From contig JBDTSH010000016.1 of assembly GCA_039931245.1 (NCBI GenBank), forward strand, positions 136,758 to 200,757: a stretch of 64,000 nucleotides of DNA, read 5' to 3'. Every line of letters begins with the position of its first letter. Position 1 is the stretch's first letter. Position numbers and translations under genes: made by a program. This document shows positions 1-8,024 of this stretch, piece by piece. The stretch is from UBA4729 sp039931245. Its GTDB lineage: Bacteria; Patescibacteriota; Saccharimonadia; Saccharimonadales; UBA4665. The notes under the pieces are model-generated. The model searched no databases, had not been told where the DNA came from, and worked only from the letters and a program-made list of their open reading frames with translations.

Positions 1-2
1 TT

Positions 3-122
3 CTGTGCGGGCCAGTTGCTATGGTATCCAAGATGAGTAGTACTCGGCATAGTGGGAATATGGACTTAATCGCTCTAGTAAAGAGTATACATATAAATTG
101 CCTGGAACAAAAAATCCAGTAG
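3..122 (+). other. open frame at left edge, possible small ORF or gene end
   Basis: One plus-strand frame is open from the window edge to a TAG at 120-122. It could be the 3' end of a gene that begins outside the window, or a 29-residue ORF starting at ATG 33, which sits 7 nt after a TATGGT box in the context TTGCTATGGT, the promoter form seen at many genes here. No family is recognised. The following 100 bases hold no other gene except a minus-strand tRNA-like boundary element at 156-184. Confidence 0.2.
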
Positions 123-155
123 GGCTGATGTTAGGCGGTTTTTGACATATCGTCG

Positions 156-184
156 TGGCTAGGGCACATGGACGGACTTTGCAA
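156..184 (-). repeat. degenerate tRNA-3'-half-like cassette boundary
   Basis: On the minus strand, 42 nt after the MazG-like stop codon, the sequence reads TTGCAAAGTCCGTCCA (184-169) and then ends in CCCTAGCCA (164-156). It matches the boundary element after the Nudix gene (4794-4822) at 12 of 16 core positions and has the same AGCCA ending as tRNA-Gln. It is read as an old copy of the tRNA 3' half left by a cassette insertion. Single copies this short could be chance; the case rests on the set. Confidence 0.4.
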
Positions 185-226
185 TTTCTCTAAATATTCA
201 CAGTATGATTCGTGCGTAGTAAATTA

Positions 227-589
227 CTAATGCGTATCTAGCATAAGCAATCTTCGTTCAAAGCCACCACGCTTTTCTTTCTTTTCGTCCTGAACTGCCA
301 ATACTTTATCGCGACTAATGCCCTTCAAGCTCAGTAGGGTATCGATAACTTCATAAACATCGGAAATTTCTTCTACTAAGTTTGAATCGGTTTTCGACTC
401 AGCTAGTTCATTTGCCTCTTCGACGACTTTCTTCAGCAAATATGACAGATATTCATCATCACTCACAAGTAGTCTTACAGGTACCTCAAGCCCGTCAGCA
501 GCTTTTATGATGGCCGGTATTTTATCTCTGATTAGCTTAGGATATATATTTTCTGAGGGTAATTTAGAATACGTGTGTGTGAAATTCAT
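227..589 (-). CDS. MazG-like nucleoside triphosphate pyrophosphohydrolase
   Basis: Small all-alpha NTP pyrophosphatase of the COG4997/MazG-like type, expected to hydrolyse non-canonical or excess NTPs to NMP and PPi in the cytoplasm. Family marks: YPKLIRDKIP near residues 16-25, acidic metal-binding EEANEL at 57-62 and EEISDVYE at 73-80, and a KRGGF end motif near 106-110. At 120 residues it is full length for the type. The start ATG 589 lies 6 nt after TATAAT in the context TGTTATAAT (596-601), so the mRNA is probably leaderless. It is the last visible gene downstream of tRNA-Gln and shares house-cleaning chemistry with the RdgB-like and Nudix genes nearby. Confidence 0.8.
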   Translation of the reverse strand: MNFTHTYSKLPSENIYPKLIRDKIPAIIKAADGLEVPVRLLVSDDEYLSYLLKKVVEEANELAESKTDSNLVEEISDVYEVIDTLLSLKGISRDKVLAVQDEKKEKRGGFERRLLMLDTH

Positions 590-688
590 GATGTCATTAT
601 AACAAAAAATAGACGAACGGATTTCTCCATGATAACGTTTATCCTTGGATGAAGCGAGTAAACGTACTGCTTGATTTTTAATTTGATT

Positions 689-1114
689 CTAAGGGAGTAA
701 AGGCCAGTATTTGAGCTGTTTCTCGCATACTTTTTGAAATACAAGTGGATCGATGTTATATTTTTCAGCTATTGTATTAAGTTTGTGTGTCTTTCGTGGA
801 TTTCTGACTTCGTGGATAGATTTTGAATATCCTGCCTTTTTACCAGCGGATAGAAAAAATATCCAACGCCCAGTGTACTTGGGAATCATATAGAGAACTC
901 CTAAGTAGAATTTGGAGCGGGCGAAGGGAAATCTGATATCATGACCGCTCCACCTACCACGGCTACATGTATAGGCGACGTCACTAAGTTCGCTCCATTT
1001 CTTAAAAACTTGGCTCTCCTCATAATATTCTGCCAATTCGTCTGACAAATCATTTTCGTGCCATTGTTTATCGTGCTGCTTCATTCCCAGCCAGGAGTGC
1101 CATTTATTCAACAT
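689..1114 (-). CDS. hypothetical protein, 141 aa
   Basis: Not recognised. A soluble, aromatic and basic protein (many Trp, Tyr, Lys) without signal peptide or clear membrane segment; a short hydrophobic stretch lies near residues 70-90. The start ATG 1114 is 6 nt after TATTCT in a TGTTATTCT context, matching the leaderless promoter form. A tRNA-Gln-like end (TCTCCCCAGCCA, minus strand, last base 1158) lies 44 nt upstream of the start, similar to the arrangement of tRNA-Trp and the first gene of its island. Probably a cassette gene. Confidence 0.6.
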   Translation of the reverse strand: MLNKWHSWLGMKQHDKQWHENDLSDELAEYYEESQVFKKWSELSDVAYTCSRGRWSGHDIRFPFARSKFYLGVLYMIPKYTGRWIFFLSAGKKAGYSKSIHEVRNPRKTHKLNTIAEKYNIDPLVFQKVCEKQLKYWPLLP

Positions 1115-1157
1115 AATTATAGAATAACAAAAGGATGTATTATAAAGAACTTATACC

Positions 1158-1169
1158 TGGCTGGGGAGA
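1158..1169 (-). repeat. partial tRNA-Gln 3'-end copy
   Basis: The minus strand reads TCTCCCCAGCCA, against TCCGCCCCAGCCA at the end of tRNA-Gln. It lies just upstream of the promoter of the 141-aa gene. The rest of the 1115-1367 intergenic stretch is AT-rich and I see no gene in it. Confidence 0.35.
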
Positions 1170-1367
1170 TGGTTCTGTAATATATTTTTTTTAGACTTTG
1201 ATCGTAGCGTCCAGGAGATTCGTAGGCTAATTGACGGTTAAACTTTCTTTTGGCTTTTTACATCGAGTTTAGGCTGTTCAGGCTTATTGAAGACTAATCT
1301 TATCTGCGGCAAGGGTCAGGAACTATATTAACATCAGCTTTTACTGCCCGCGCGTGTAAGTTTGGCT

Positions 1368-1988
1368 TTATTTCATTTCTTCAAATAACTTCTTAAAGGC
1401 TTTTTCGCGATTTGTTAAGAAACCTTGGCGAGACTCAGTATTCAACGCTACTGCATCGTCCCACACTCTATTCACTTCGTCTACCCAAAAAGTAGAACGG
1501 AAAGGAAAACCATTGAGGGAAACATCGTATTGGGGCTCATCTAGAATATGTCCGGACATATCTCCCGTGTACGTCGCGTATTCGCCTGGTTTCTTGAGGG
1601 CTACAATTACTGTTTCAAATACCGCTCGCCTGCTGTCTTTTGTTAGTCCTGTCATTTTATGCAAGCAATAGCTGAGTATTTGCTCGTCGGACATCTCAAA
1701 GCCCGCCCACCTCTTCGATAATACCCCCGGTTCGTTCCCAAGAGATGGAATTATGATACCGCTATCATCTCCGACATAAATGAGAGACCCGTCGTTGATA
1801 GAATCGTAGTATGCAGTTGCTTTTAACAATGCGTTTGCTTGGTAGGTGGTACCGGTTTCGGGGACGTCTAATCGCGTATTGTCATCAGGAAATAGTAACT
1901 GGAAGTTCTTGTGTCCGTAACGGTTGGCGAAATCTTGTATTTCCTTTTGCTTACCGAGATTTGCCGTGCCTATGAATAGTTTTATCAT
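1368..1988 (-). CDS. RdgB/HAM1-like XTP/dITP pyrophosphatase
   Basis: Non-canonical purine NTP pyrophosphatase family, which removes ITP, XTP and dITP and so limits their incorporation. Motifs: GTANLGKQKE at 7-16 (substrate loop), TGTTYQANALLKA at 46-58, DDSGI at 74-78 with the catalytic Asp, and PGVLSKRWAG at 87-96. 206 residues is slightly longer than usual, and the C-terminal SHR-type motif is altered (ESRQGF), so specificity may differ. Start ATG 1988 lies 8 nt after TATAAT (1997-2002) in a TGTTATAAT context. Divergent from the small plus-strand gene at 2030. Confidence 0.85.
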   Translation of the reverse strand: MIKLFIGTANLGKQKEIQDFANRYGHKNFQLLFPDDNTRLDVPETGTTYQANALLKATAYYDSINDGSLIYVGDDSGIIIPSLGNEPGVLSKRWAGFEMSDEQILSYCLHKMTGLTKDSRRAVFETVIVALKKPGEYATYTGDMSGHILDEPQYDVSLNGFPFRSTFWVDEVNRVWDDAVALNTESRQGFLTNREKAFKKLFEEMK

Positions 1989-2029
1989 TAGAGTAAATTA
2001 TAACAACGTTATGTAAAAGTATGTAATCA

Positions 2030-2407
2030 ATGGCTTATTCTGAAGTCCTGTTTTATAGTAGTCCTACGATGGAACAACACCCAGAGCCTACCTACCGCGA
2101 CACTGCCAGAGCAGTCGAGCTGATAACAATTACAGAACAGCTCGACGAAGCAGTGGCCGCGGCGACTAACCGTAACGAGAGGTTTGCAACATCTTTCAGT
2201 ACGGGTGAAGAGTATAAATCTCCAACCCTGAAGGCATTCGCGGTTGTTAGCCTGGGCTTGGCGCTCGCGGCTAGTACTGGTTTACAAGTCAGGGGGGGCA
2301 ATTATAAGGTCGTGCGTCAAAACCTACAAGACCAAGGTAAGCTTAACGCGAAAGAAAAAATGTCACCAGAGCAGAAAAAGATCAGACAGAGAAAACGCAA
2401 AAAATAA
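2030..2407 (+). CDS. hypothetical protein with basic C-terminal tail
   Basis: Not recognised; 125 residues. The middle has one possible hydrophobic segment (residues ~65-83), and the last 25 residues are strongly basic (Lys/Arg rich), suggesting nucleic-acid or membrane-surface contact. It is the only plus-strand gene in the left group and converges on the radical SAM gene with 17 nt between stops. No clear Shine-Dalgarno; a TATAAC lies 25 nt upstream of ATG. Confidence 0.45.
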   Translation: MAYSEVLFYSSPTMEQHPEPTYRDTARAVELITITEQLDEAVAAATNRNERFATSFSTGEEYKSPTLKAFAVVSLGLALAASTGLQVRGGNYKVVRQNLQDQGKLNAKEKMSPEQKKIRQRKRKK

Positions 2408-2424
2408 ATTACGTTACGGTAAAA

Positions 2425-3837
2425 TTAGGGTTTCGCATGCAGATAATCATCCTGCCAATCGTTGAACGACAGAAGCATAGTTGTCAGTTCTTCGACTGAA
2501 GCTTCTCCGAAGCTTGCCGAGGTTATGACTGAATGTCTGGAACGTTTGTCGTCGGTTTGTGATTCATCGCCTGACATTTCTAACATCTGCTCTTGCGTCC
2601 ACCCTGCCTGCAGGAGTTCGTCCCAGTATTTCGTGCCTGGATACGGTCTAAAGCGAAAGAGGCTTGCTCTAATTTGTTGTGGGTGCCTGGTGATTAAATC
2701 TTTAAAAAACTGAATGCTACGGCTTTCATCTACCTTGCTTACTCCAGGTAAACCGAGAATTCCATACAGCTTAAACTTAATTCCTCTAGCACAGCCCATG
2801 TCTATACTGTTAAAGATATGCTCATCTAAAATTCCCTTTTCTGCTGTGTCACGTACTGCTTTAACGCCGTGCTCAATGCCGACGGTGAGCTCATGAACCC
2901 TTTCGCCGAGCCTATCCCATATCTTTGGGGAAAATTTAGTCATAATGTTTACACGACTCGTAAAGTCAAACTTTACGGTTACGTTGTGGTCCTCAAGAGA
3001 ATCTAGAAAGCTGGATACTTGAGCCTCACTCCTCATAAACAGGTCATCTATGAGGCGGATGGATTCTACCCCATCGTTTCTGACGAGGTCGGCAATTTCC
3101 TCAACCACCCCTTCGTTCTGCCTTCTGCGCAAAGGTTGTCCGAGGGCATCACGAGCGCCCGAGCAAAACTTACAAGTAAATGGACAGCCGCGCGTCGCCA
3201 TCATCCGGGCTTCGTACAACCCAGTATGCGCATCGGTGGTTGGTTCGTTAATCAAAAATTTTCTGTCAAGGCGTGGCGCGCTATCCAAATCCCGATACGC
3301 GGTGGCGCGATCTGGGCGCAGTAAGCTATGTTTGGCTACTCGATTGTCCATCCAGTACGTCCCTGGCAAGTTGGCCAGGGCGGATTCATCGAGTATGCCA
3401 CCTACCACCATTTCAGCCTCGCCGCGAACGACGATGACTCGCCGGTCATTTTTACTAAAGAGTTGCAGTACATCATTTGGGAGGGCTGTCGGATGTGCCC
3501 CACCGATAATTACTGAGATTTTAGGGTCTACCTGCTCCAAGATCTTGGTAAGTACTCCCATGGTAGGCGTTAGGGCGTTGATCCCCAAATAGCGAGGCTG
3601 TAGCTTATTGATCAGGCCTGTCAACTCGCGCACCGGAGTCCCTAGCGCTTCTGCGTCGATCAAGCCGACGTTATGTCCACGGCTCGCCGCTTCAGTAGCA
3701 ATATATCCTAGACCTAACGGGGGGAGCAAATCCTCGGCACTATAAGCCCGGTCATGGTCTACATAGTCGATGAGAGGTGTGTTTACTAGTAATAAGTCGG
3801 CGGAATGATTGTGGTCTAATCTTTCAATTCTCTGCAT
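2425..3837 (-). CDS. B12-binding-domain radical SAM protein
   Basis: Cobalamin-type radical SAM enzyme. An N-terminal B12-binding-like Rossmann domain (~10-150, with GGAHPTALP near 112-120) is followed by a TIM-barrel radical SAM domain whose cluster motif CPFTCKFC has Cys near 218, 222 and 225. Such enzymes methylate or rearrange unactivated carbons; the substrate cannot be told. I prefer ATG 3837 because it has GAAGGA 5 nt upstream; the longer frame from 3867 starts directly after a TATAAT (3868-3873) that is probably its promoter. Just downstream of the adenylate-kinase-like gene, with 69 nt between that stop and this start. The lack of a His-x-x-Gly cobalamin motif that I could point to leaves B12 use open. 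Confidence 0.8.
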   Translation of the reverse strand: MQRIERLDHNHSADLLLVNTPLIDYVDHDRAYSAEDLLPPLGLGYIATEAASRGHNVGLIDAEALGTPVRELTGLINKLQPRYLGINALTPTMGVLTKILEQVDPKISVIIGGAHPTALPNDVLQLFSKNDRRVIVVRGEAEMVVGGILDESALANLPGTYWMDNRVAKHSLLRPDRATAYRDLDSAPRLDRKFLINEPTTDAHTGLYEARMMATRGCPFTCKFCSGARDALGQPLRRRQNEGVVEEIADLVRNDGVESIRLIDDLFMRSEAQVSSFLDSLEDHNVTVKFDFTSRVNIMTKFSPKIWDRLGERVHELTVGIEHGVKAVRDTAEKGILDEHIFNSIDMGCARGIKFKLYGILGLPGVSKVDESRSIQFFKDLITRHPQQIRASLFRFRPYPGTKYWDELLQAGWTQEQMLEMSGDESQTDDKRSRHSVITSASFGEASVEELTTMLLSFNDWQDDYLHAKP

Positions 3838-3906
3838 AGGGTCCTTCGGTAATGGTAGTAGTAGCATATTATATACTATTGTTGTCAGAATAGCTCACAA
3901 TAATTA

Positions 3907-4521
3907 TTATATTCTCATTGCCAGTTTACCAATGAACTCATTCACCATATCTTTTAAAGGCATTTCGCCATTGATTGCCGCCCCGTCCCAGTAGCTGAAC
4001 ATGGCTTGTCTTGTGCCCTCGGTCTCGTCACCGTATGTCCGCAATCTTGCCTCCGCAAGCTCCCGGGTATGCACAGGGTGACGGTCACCGGTGCGCCGAG
4101 TAACTTGCCGACTAGCTGCGACTGTGTCGGAAACGTCTACCGAAATGGCGCCTATAACAGAAGTGTTGTTGTTGTCTAGTATGTCGGGGAGCAGCGGTAA
4201 CTGAGCTATTTGCGTTGGAAACCCATCCATCAGAATGAGATTTTTATCTTCGGTATATGACAAGTACTCGTCAACCACAGCCGCTATTATTCCGTTATCG
4301 ATCATTCTCATTCCCGTAATACTTCGGCTGTGTTGATTTAACCTCTTGTGGAACTTAGATTCTATCTCTCCAGCCAGTATTCCTCTCACGTGAGATCCAA
4401 CTGCAAAATGGCGTACAGTTAGTCCCATGGACCACTCAGATTGTTGCATGACGGCTTCCTTGCAGCACGTAGACTTTCCGGAGCCGGGCTTCCCGGAAAT
4501 TAAAAATAGGCTTCGCTTCAT
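3907..4521 (-). CDS. adenylate-kinase-like P-loop nucleotide kinase
   Basis: Nucleoside monophosphate kinase fold: Walker A GKPGSGKS at 10-17, DGFP at 99-102 as in adenylate kinases, and RRTGDRHP at 142-149 resembling the LID arginine region. 204 residues from ATG 4521. The frame continues upstream to 4590 but those 23 extra residues are hydrophobic and unlike the family, so they are left out. It sits 39 nt before the extended radical SAM frame. Whether it acts on AMP or on another nucleotide made by the neighbouring genes is unknown. Confidence 0.7.
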   Translation of the reverse strand: MKRSLFLISGKPGSGKSTCCKEAVMQQSEWSMGLTVRHFAVGSHVRGILAGEIESKFHKRLNQHSRSITGMRMIDNGIIAAVVDEYLSYTEDKNLILMDGFPTQIAQLPLLPDILDNNNTSVIGAISVDVSDTVAASRQVTRRTGDRHPVHTRELAEARLRTYGDETEGTRQAMFSYWDGAAINGEMPLKDMVNEFIGKLAMRI

Positions 4522-4823
4522 GTTGTCTGCTCGTAACTTAGCACAAAGAATTAATAAATAACAAATGTATAGGATTATAAATAAATGCAAACGACATAAA
4601 TGAACAAATACTTACTTTGATAGGGAGTGTCGACTTTGACCCGCAGCAGGTGTTGCTTACGTTTTATTCAACGGTTGTGGTGAGACGCATATTTACTCTA
4701 TTAAGGTTCTAGCGCTTGATCCTCCGTTAGTAGCCCCAATTTGAGTAAATAAAACCTCCCGGTTTAACCTGAAAAGGTCATGTCGCATCTTGTTGGCTGG
4801 GGCTAGTGGACGCACTTCGAACT
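4522..4823. other. gene-free stretch
   Basis: About 300 bases between the adenylate-kinase-like start and the Nudix stop. The right end carries the tRNA-like boundary element at 4794-4822. The rest is AT-rich and unexplained; I see no ORF with coding character and no clear terminator. Confidence 0.5.
4794..4822 (-). repeat. degenerate tRNA-Gln 3'-half copy (cassette boundary)
   Basis: One nucleotide after the Nudix stop codon the minus strand reads GTTCGAAGTGCGTCCA (4822-4807) and then CTAGCCCCAGCCA (to 4794). GTTCGAA is the T-loop of tRNA-Gln in this window and CCCCAGCCA is its acceptor end with CCA. Its first 20 bases also match the element after the histidine-phosphatase gene in the tRNA-Trp island (39603-39622) at 16 positions. 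Confidence 0.6.
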
Positions 4824-5252
4824 TTAACGAGCACCTAAGCCGTTAATTATAGCTGTGTGAAGGTCTGGCAAATTCAAACTCTTAGATTCGGATATAGTCA
4901 CCCATTGGTAGTCGGTATGTTCCCAGCTCAAAACCACCTTGCTGCTAGTTGTGCGAGCCGAGAAGCCAATGATAATTGCTTCGTCGGCGCCTTCCTGTTC
5001 CAAACAGGTTTGGATTGGCAAGAGGGTACTTATGGATAACCCCGTCTCTTCTTTTACTTCACGAACAGCCGATACTTTTGGATTCTCGCCCCGATCGACT
5101 CCGCCGCCGGGAAGGTCCCAGCGACCGGGATGTGGGGTCTTAGCCGATCGTCTGATTAATAGAAGCTTGTCATCAGGACCGAAAACCACCACTTTGACGC
5201 CAGCTAAAAAATAAATCGGCTTGAAAATGTAGTTTGGATCATATCTATTCAT
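4824..5252 (-). CDS. Nudix hydrolase
   Basis: A 142-residue Nudix pyrophosphohydrolase. The Nudix box is canonical at about 49-71 (GGVDRGE ... REVKEETGL), giving the metal-binding REVKEE helix. Substrate may be an oxidised or modified nucleotide or a nucleotide sugar; sequence alone does not decide. Start ATG 5252 lies 6 nt after a weak box TAGAGT in the TGATAGAGT context, the leaderless pattern. A tRNA-like boundary element begins right after its stop, marking it as a likely cassette gene. Confidence 0.85.
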   Translation of the reverse strand: MNRYDPNYIFKPIYFLAGVKVVVFGPDDKLLLIRRSAKTPHPGRWDLPGGGVDRGENPKVSAVREVKEETGLSISTLLPIQTCLEQEGADEAIIIGFSARTTSSKVVLSWEHTDYQWVTISESKSLNLPDLHTAIINGLGAR

Positions 5253-5366
5253 ACAACTACTCTATCAAATAAATGGACTTCGCTAGAAGTCTTTTTATAT
5301 TGCTTATGCTTGGGTGAGCGTGGTGGCTCAGTGTAGAACCTTGATTATCAACTATGCAGCCGTCAG

Positions 5367-5981
5367 CTATGGTCTTACGGCGTCAATTAACAACCAGTCC
5401 GGCCGATCCTTCCCCCGATAGTCGTCGATTACGACTATGTCGACATCTTTAAAGCCAATGCTAGTTAGTAATTTCTGGATATCCTCCGCTTCCCAAAAAC
5501 AAAAGTAACGAGGAACATCCAATTTACGTTCCGTAATCTCTTCACCTCTACCCGCCTTTAAACTAAAGGCAATGCGTGCACTGGGCTTTAATGCTTCGTA
5601 GACTTTTTCTAGTACGTCTTTCAGTTGAACACGATTGAAGTGCAGAAACACTGCGTCAGCAAACACCATGTCGTAGCCAAAGCCTAAGTCATCCGTAATT
5701 GCGTTGAGTAATCGGGCGTTCCTGCCGGTTTTGTTAAGATGATCTACAAAACCCCGACTAGCATCGGTTAATTCTAAGGCATAGCCTCGAGATGTAAAAT
5801 AATCAGCGTCTTTGCCTGAGCCACTTCCAATTTCTAAGATTTTTGCACTTTGATCTAGCTTGCTCAGGTTTTTATCAATCCAATTCTTGAGGTCACCATC
5901 CACTTTTTGTGGAGATGTATCAATATATTTGGAGACAGTCTTGTTATACCCAGCTACTGTTTGGTCGTTAGAGTCATTCAT
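5367..5981 (-). CDS. class I SAM-dependent methyltransferase
   Basis: Methyltransferase with motif I EIGSGSGKDAD near 51-61 and an acidic residue (LTDAS) near 73 for the ribose hydroxyls. Most like small-molecule or UbiE/Tam-type enzymes; target unknown. I choose ATG 5981 rather than 5996 because TATGAT (5988-5993) stands 6 nt before it, the spacing repeated at many genes here; the upstream ATG overlaps that box. First gene downstream of tRNA-Gln. Confidence 0.75.
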   Translation of the reverse strand: MNDSNDQTVAGYNKTVSKYIDTSPQKVDGDLKNWIDKNLSKLDQSAKILEIGSGSGKDADYFTSRGYALELTDASRGFVDHLNKTGRNARLLNAITDDLGFGYDMVFADAVFLHFNRVQLKDVLEKVYEALKPSARIAFSLKAGRGEEITERKLDVPRYFCFWEAEDIQKLLTSIGFKDVDIVVIDDYRGKDRPDWLLIDAVRP

Positions 5982-6084
5982 TGATTTATCATACATATTT
6001 AATGTGTATTAAAAAATACTTCTTAAGAAGTCTAGGTTCTAGCGTCTATCATGGCTGATTTGAAAAAACTGATCAGAGAAACAT

Positions 6085-6159
6085 TGGCTGGGGCGGAGGG
6101 ATTCGAACCCCCGAATGCCAGTACCAAAAACTGGTGCCTTACCACTTGGCCACGCCCCA
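6085..6159 (-). tRNA. tRNA-Gln (UUG)
   Basis: Cloverleaf read on the minus strand: acceptor stem TGGGGCG paired with CGCCCCA, anticodon stem CCAGT/ACTGG around TTTTGGT with anticodon TTG, T-loop GGTTCGAATCC, discriminator G and an encoded CCA. 75 nt with CCA. Its 3' end faces the house-cleaning gene group, where shortened copies of the same 3' half recur. Confidence 0.95.
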
Positions 6160-6226
6160 CTATTAATTAAGATCGTCACCGTTTGTAACGAACTCGAGGC
6201 ATTATAGCGAATATTAGCTATCAGAG

Positions 6227-6994
6227 CTAGTAGTTCTCGCCGCCGGTGACGTGAAAAAACTCTTCAAGAGTGCTTATGCCTTTCGCGTGCATTTCTTGGC
6301 TTAGCTCTGTTCCAACGTATCGAATGTGCCACGGTTCGTAGGAGTAGCCGGTGATATTTTGCTTATCAGCTGGGTAACGAACGATGAAACCGAAGCGGTA
6401 GCTATTGGCGGCGAGCCACTTCCCTTCGGCAGTCGAGGCGTAGCATTGCTCAACATCGCAGGCCGGGTCACTACTACCACCGAGATCGGCTGCTAACCCC
6501 GTTTGATGTTCACTGTAGCCTGGTCGGGCACTCTGAGAGTCGGCCACGGCAAGTCCCTGCTGCGTAACATACCTATTGTATAAGCTCCCCTGATAGCCGT
6601 AAGAACGATAGCCGCTTTGCAGGTTCAAGTTAATAGCTTCGCTTTTAGCGGCGGAGAAAAGGGTGTTAAGAGCGCTGGCCGTATCGCTTCGCACGTATTC
6701 CTCGGAGCTAGTGATATTAGAGCGGAGTGGTATATTCGGCACCACCAGTTTACTCGGGACATAGTTGGGAGGATTCAAAGCATGTTGCTTATTGGTGATC
6801 ACCCAAAGGCTGTTCGGGTCGTTTGTCGAGTAAAGCGTAGAGTTAAAGACCGGTCGTTTCACAGGTGACGGTGTTGGGGACGCTTTGACAGCAGTGGTTG
6901 GGTGGGGAGCACTAACGTGTGCGGGGCGGCCGAAGAGAAAGGCGCCGATCAGACCACTAGCAACCAGGAGCACGACTAGTAGATATTTTTTCAT
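6227..6994 (-). CDS. VanY-type D-alanyl-D-alanine carboxypeptidase (M15B)
   Basis: Peptidoglycan peptidase trimming D-Ala from stem peptides, acting outside the membrane. An N-terminal membrane anchor (~3-22) is followed by a Pro/Thr-rich linker and a VanY domain with zinc motif SEHQTGLAAD at 161-170 and EPWHIR at 220-225. A Cys pair (DPACDVEQC) may form a disulfide. 255 residues from ATG 6994; an upstream ATG at 7009 overlaps TACAAT and adds only five residues. Divergent from the hydrolase gene at 7079. Confidence 0.88.
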   Translation of the reverse strand: MKKYLLVVLLVASGLIGAFLFGRPAHVSAPHPTTAVKASPTPSPVKRPVFNSTLYSTNDPNSLWVITNKQHALNPPNYVPSKLVVPNIPLRSNITSSEEYVRSDTASALNTLFSAAKSEAINLNLQSGYRSYGYQGSLYNRYVTQQGLAVADSQSARPGYSEHQTGLAADLGGSSDPACDVEQCYASTAEGKWLAANSYRFGFIVRYPADKQNITGYSYEPWHIRYVGTELSQEMHAKGISTLEEFFHVTGGENY

Positions 6995-7078
6995 AATTAC
7001 AGCTATCATTGTACAGCATGCCTTCGTCGATAACTGGCTAAAGCTATCAAAATTTGTTACAGTTTGGGTAACTTTGGT

Positions 7079-8011
7079 ATGAGTAAAACAATCTTAACTA
7101 GTACGGCCGAGCACGTCGAGCCATTAAACATTAACGGCTTAGATGGTCGTGTTTTACGCCTGCCAGCTCCTAAGAATAGGCCGCGCGAAATTCTTCTGCT
7201 CTATGGCAGCCATGCTAACCTGGAACGCATGTTTGGCCTGGCTGAAGAGTTTAATAAGTTTGGGGCCATTACGTTGCCCGATTTGCCGGGCTTTGGGGGT
7301 ATGGACAGTTTGTACACTATTGGCCGTAAGCCAGATGTCGACACCATGGCTGATTATTTGGCTGCGTTTATCAAAATGCGCTATAAGCGCCGTCGTTTTA
7401 CGATAATAGGTATGTCATACGGATTTATTGTGGCCACTCGTATGCTACAGCTTTATCCGGCGATTGCGAAGAATGTCGAGTTCATCGTGAGCATTGTCGG
7501 TTTCGTGCATAAAGATGATTTTAAGATCTCCCAACGCAATCTTTTTTTGATGAAATTGGGCACCACAATTTTGCAGCATCGACTGCCGTGTCTCATTGCT
7601 CAAGCGGCCATCAAGGGACCGACGATTCGGGCGACCTACAATTTCGTGGCCGACCGTCACGCCAAATTGAAAGATGCCGATGAGAGTGAACGACAGCGAC
7701 GAATCGATTTTGAAATCGTGCTCTGGAAATGTAACGATCTGCGAACGTATTTTTACACGGCCCACTCTATGTTTCACTTGGATTTGTGCGACAAGCAAGC
7801 AGCGGTTCCGGTGTACCACGTCGCCGTATCGAACGATCAGTATCTCGACAATACGATAGTCGAGCAGCATTTGGCCATTGTCTACCCTGTCGTCCACGTT
7901 ATCCCGGTATCGTTGGCTGCCCACATGCCGACTATCGTCGCTACCGCCAAAGACGCCGCGCCGTTCATACCCCGTAAATTACGTACAATCTTAGCTCGTG
8001 CCGCGAAATGA
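7079..8011 (+). CDS. alpha/beta-hydrolase
   Basis: About 310-residue alpha/beta-hydrolase fold with nucleophile elbow GMSYG near 111-115, an oxyanion region near LLLYGSHANL, and candidate acid (NDQYLD) and His (AAHMPT) near the end. It lies directly before two GT4 glycosyltransferases; with them it may act on lipids or acyl groups of the envelope. The frame is open from TTG 7064, but ATG 7079 fits the family better. The stop at 8009-8011 is immediately before the next gene's promoter box. Confidence 0.75.
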   Translation: MSKTILTSTAEHVEPLNINGLDGRVLRLPAPKNRPREILLLYGSHANLERMFGLAEEFNKFGAITLPDLPGFGGMDSLYTIGRKPDVDTMADYLAAFIKMRYKRRRFTIIGMSYGFIVATRMLQLYPAIAKNVEFIVSIVGFVHKDDFKISQRNLFLMKLGTTILQHRLPCLIAQAAIKGPTIRATYNFVADRHAKLKDADESERQRRIDFEIVLWKCNDLRTYFYTAHSMFHLDLCDKQAAVPVYHVAVSNDQYLDNTIVEQHLAIVYPVVHVIPVSLAAHMPTIVATAKDAAPFIPRKLRTILARAAK

Positions 8012-8024
8012 TATACTAATGAGA

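Noticed and set aside
7445..7924. 159-codon minus frame inside the alpha/beta-hydrolase gene
   Set aside because: Complete overlap with a gene that has clear catalytic motifs; no start context.
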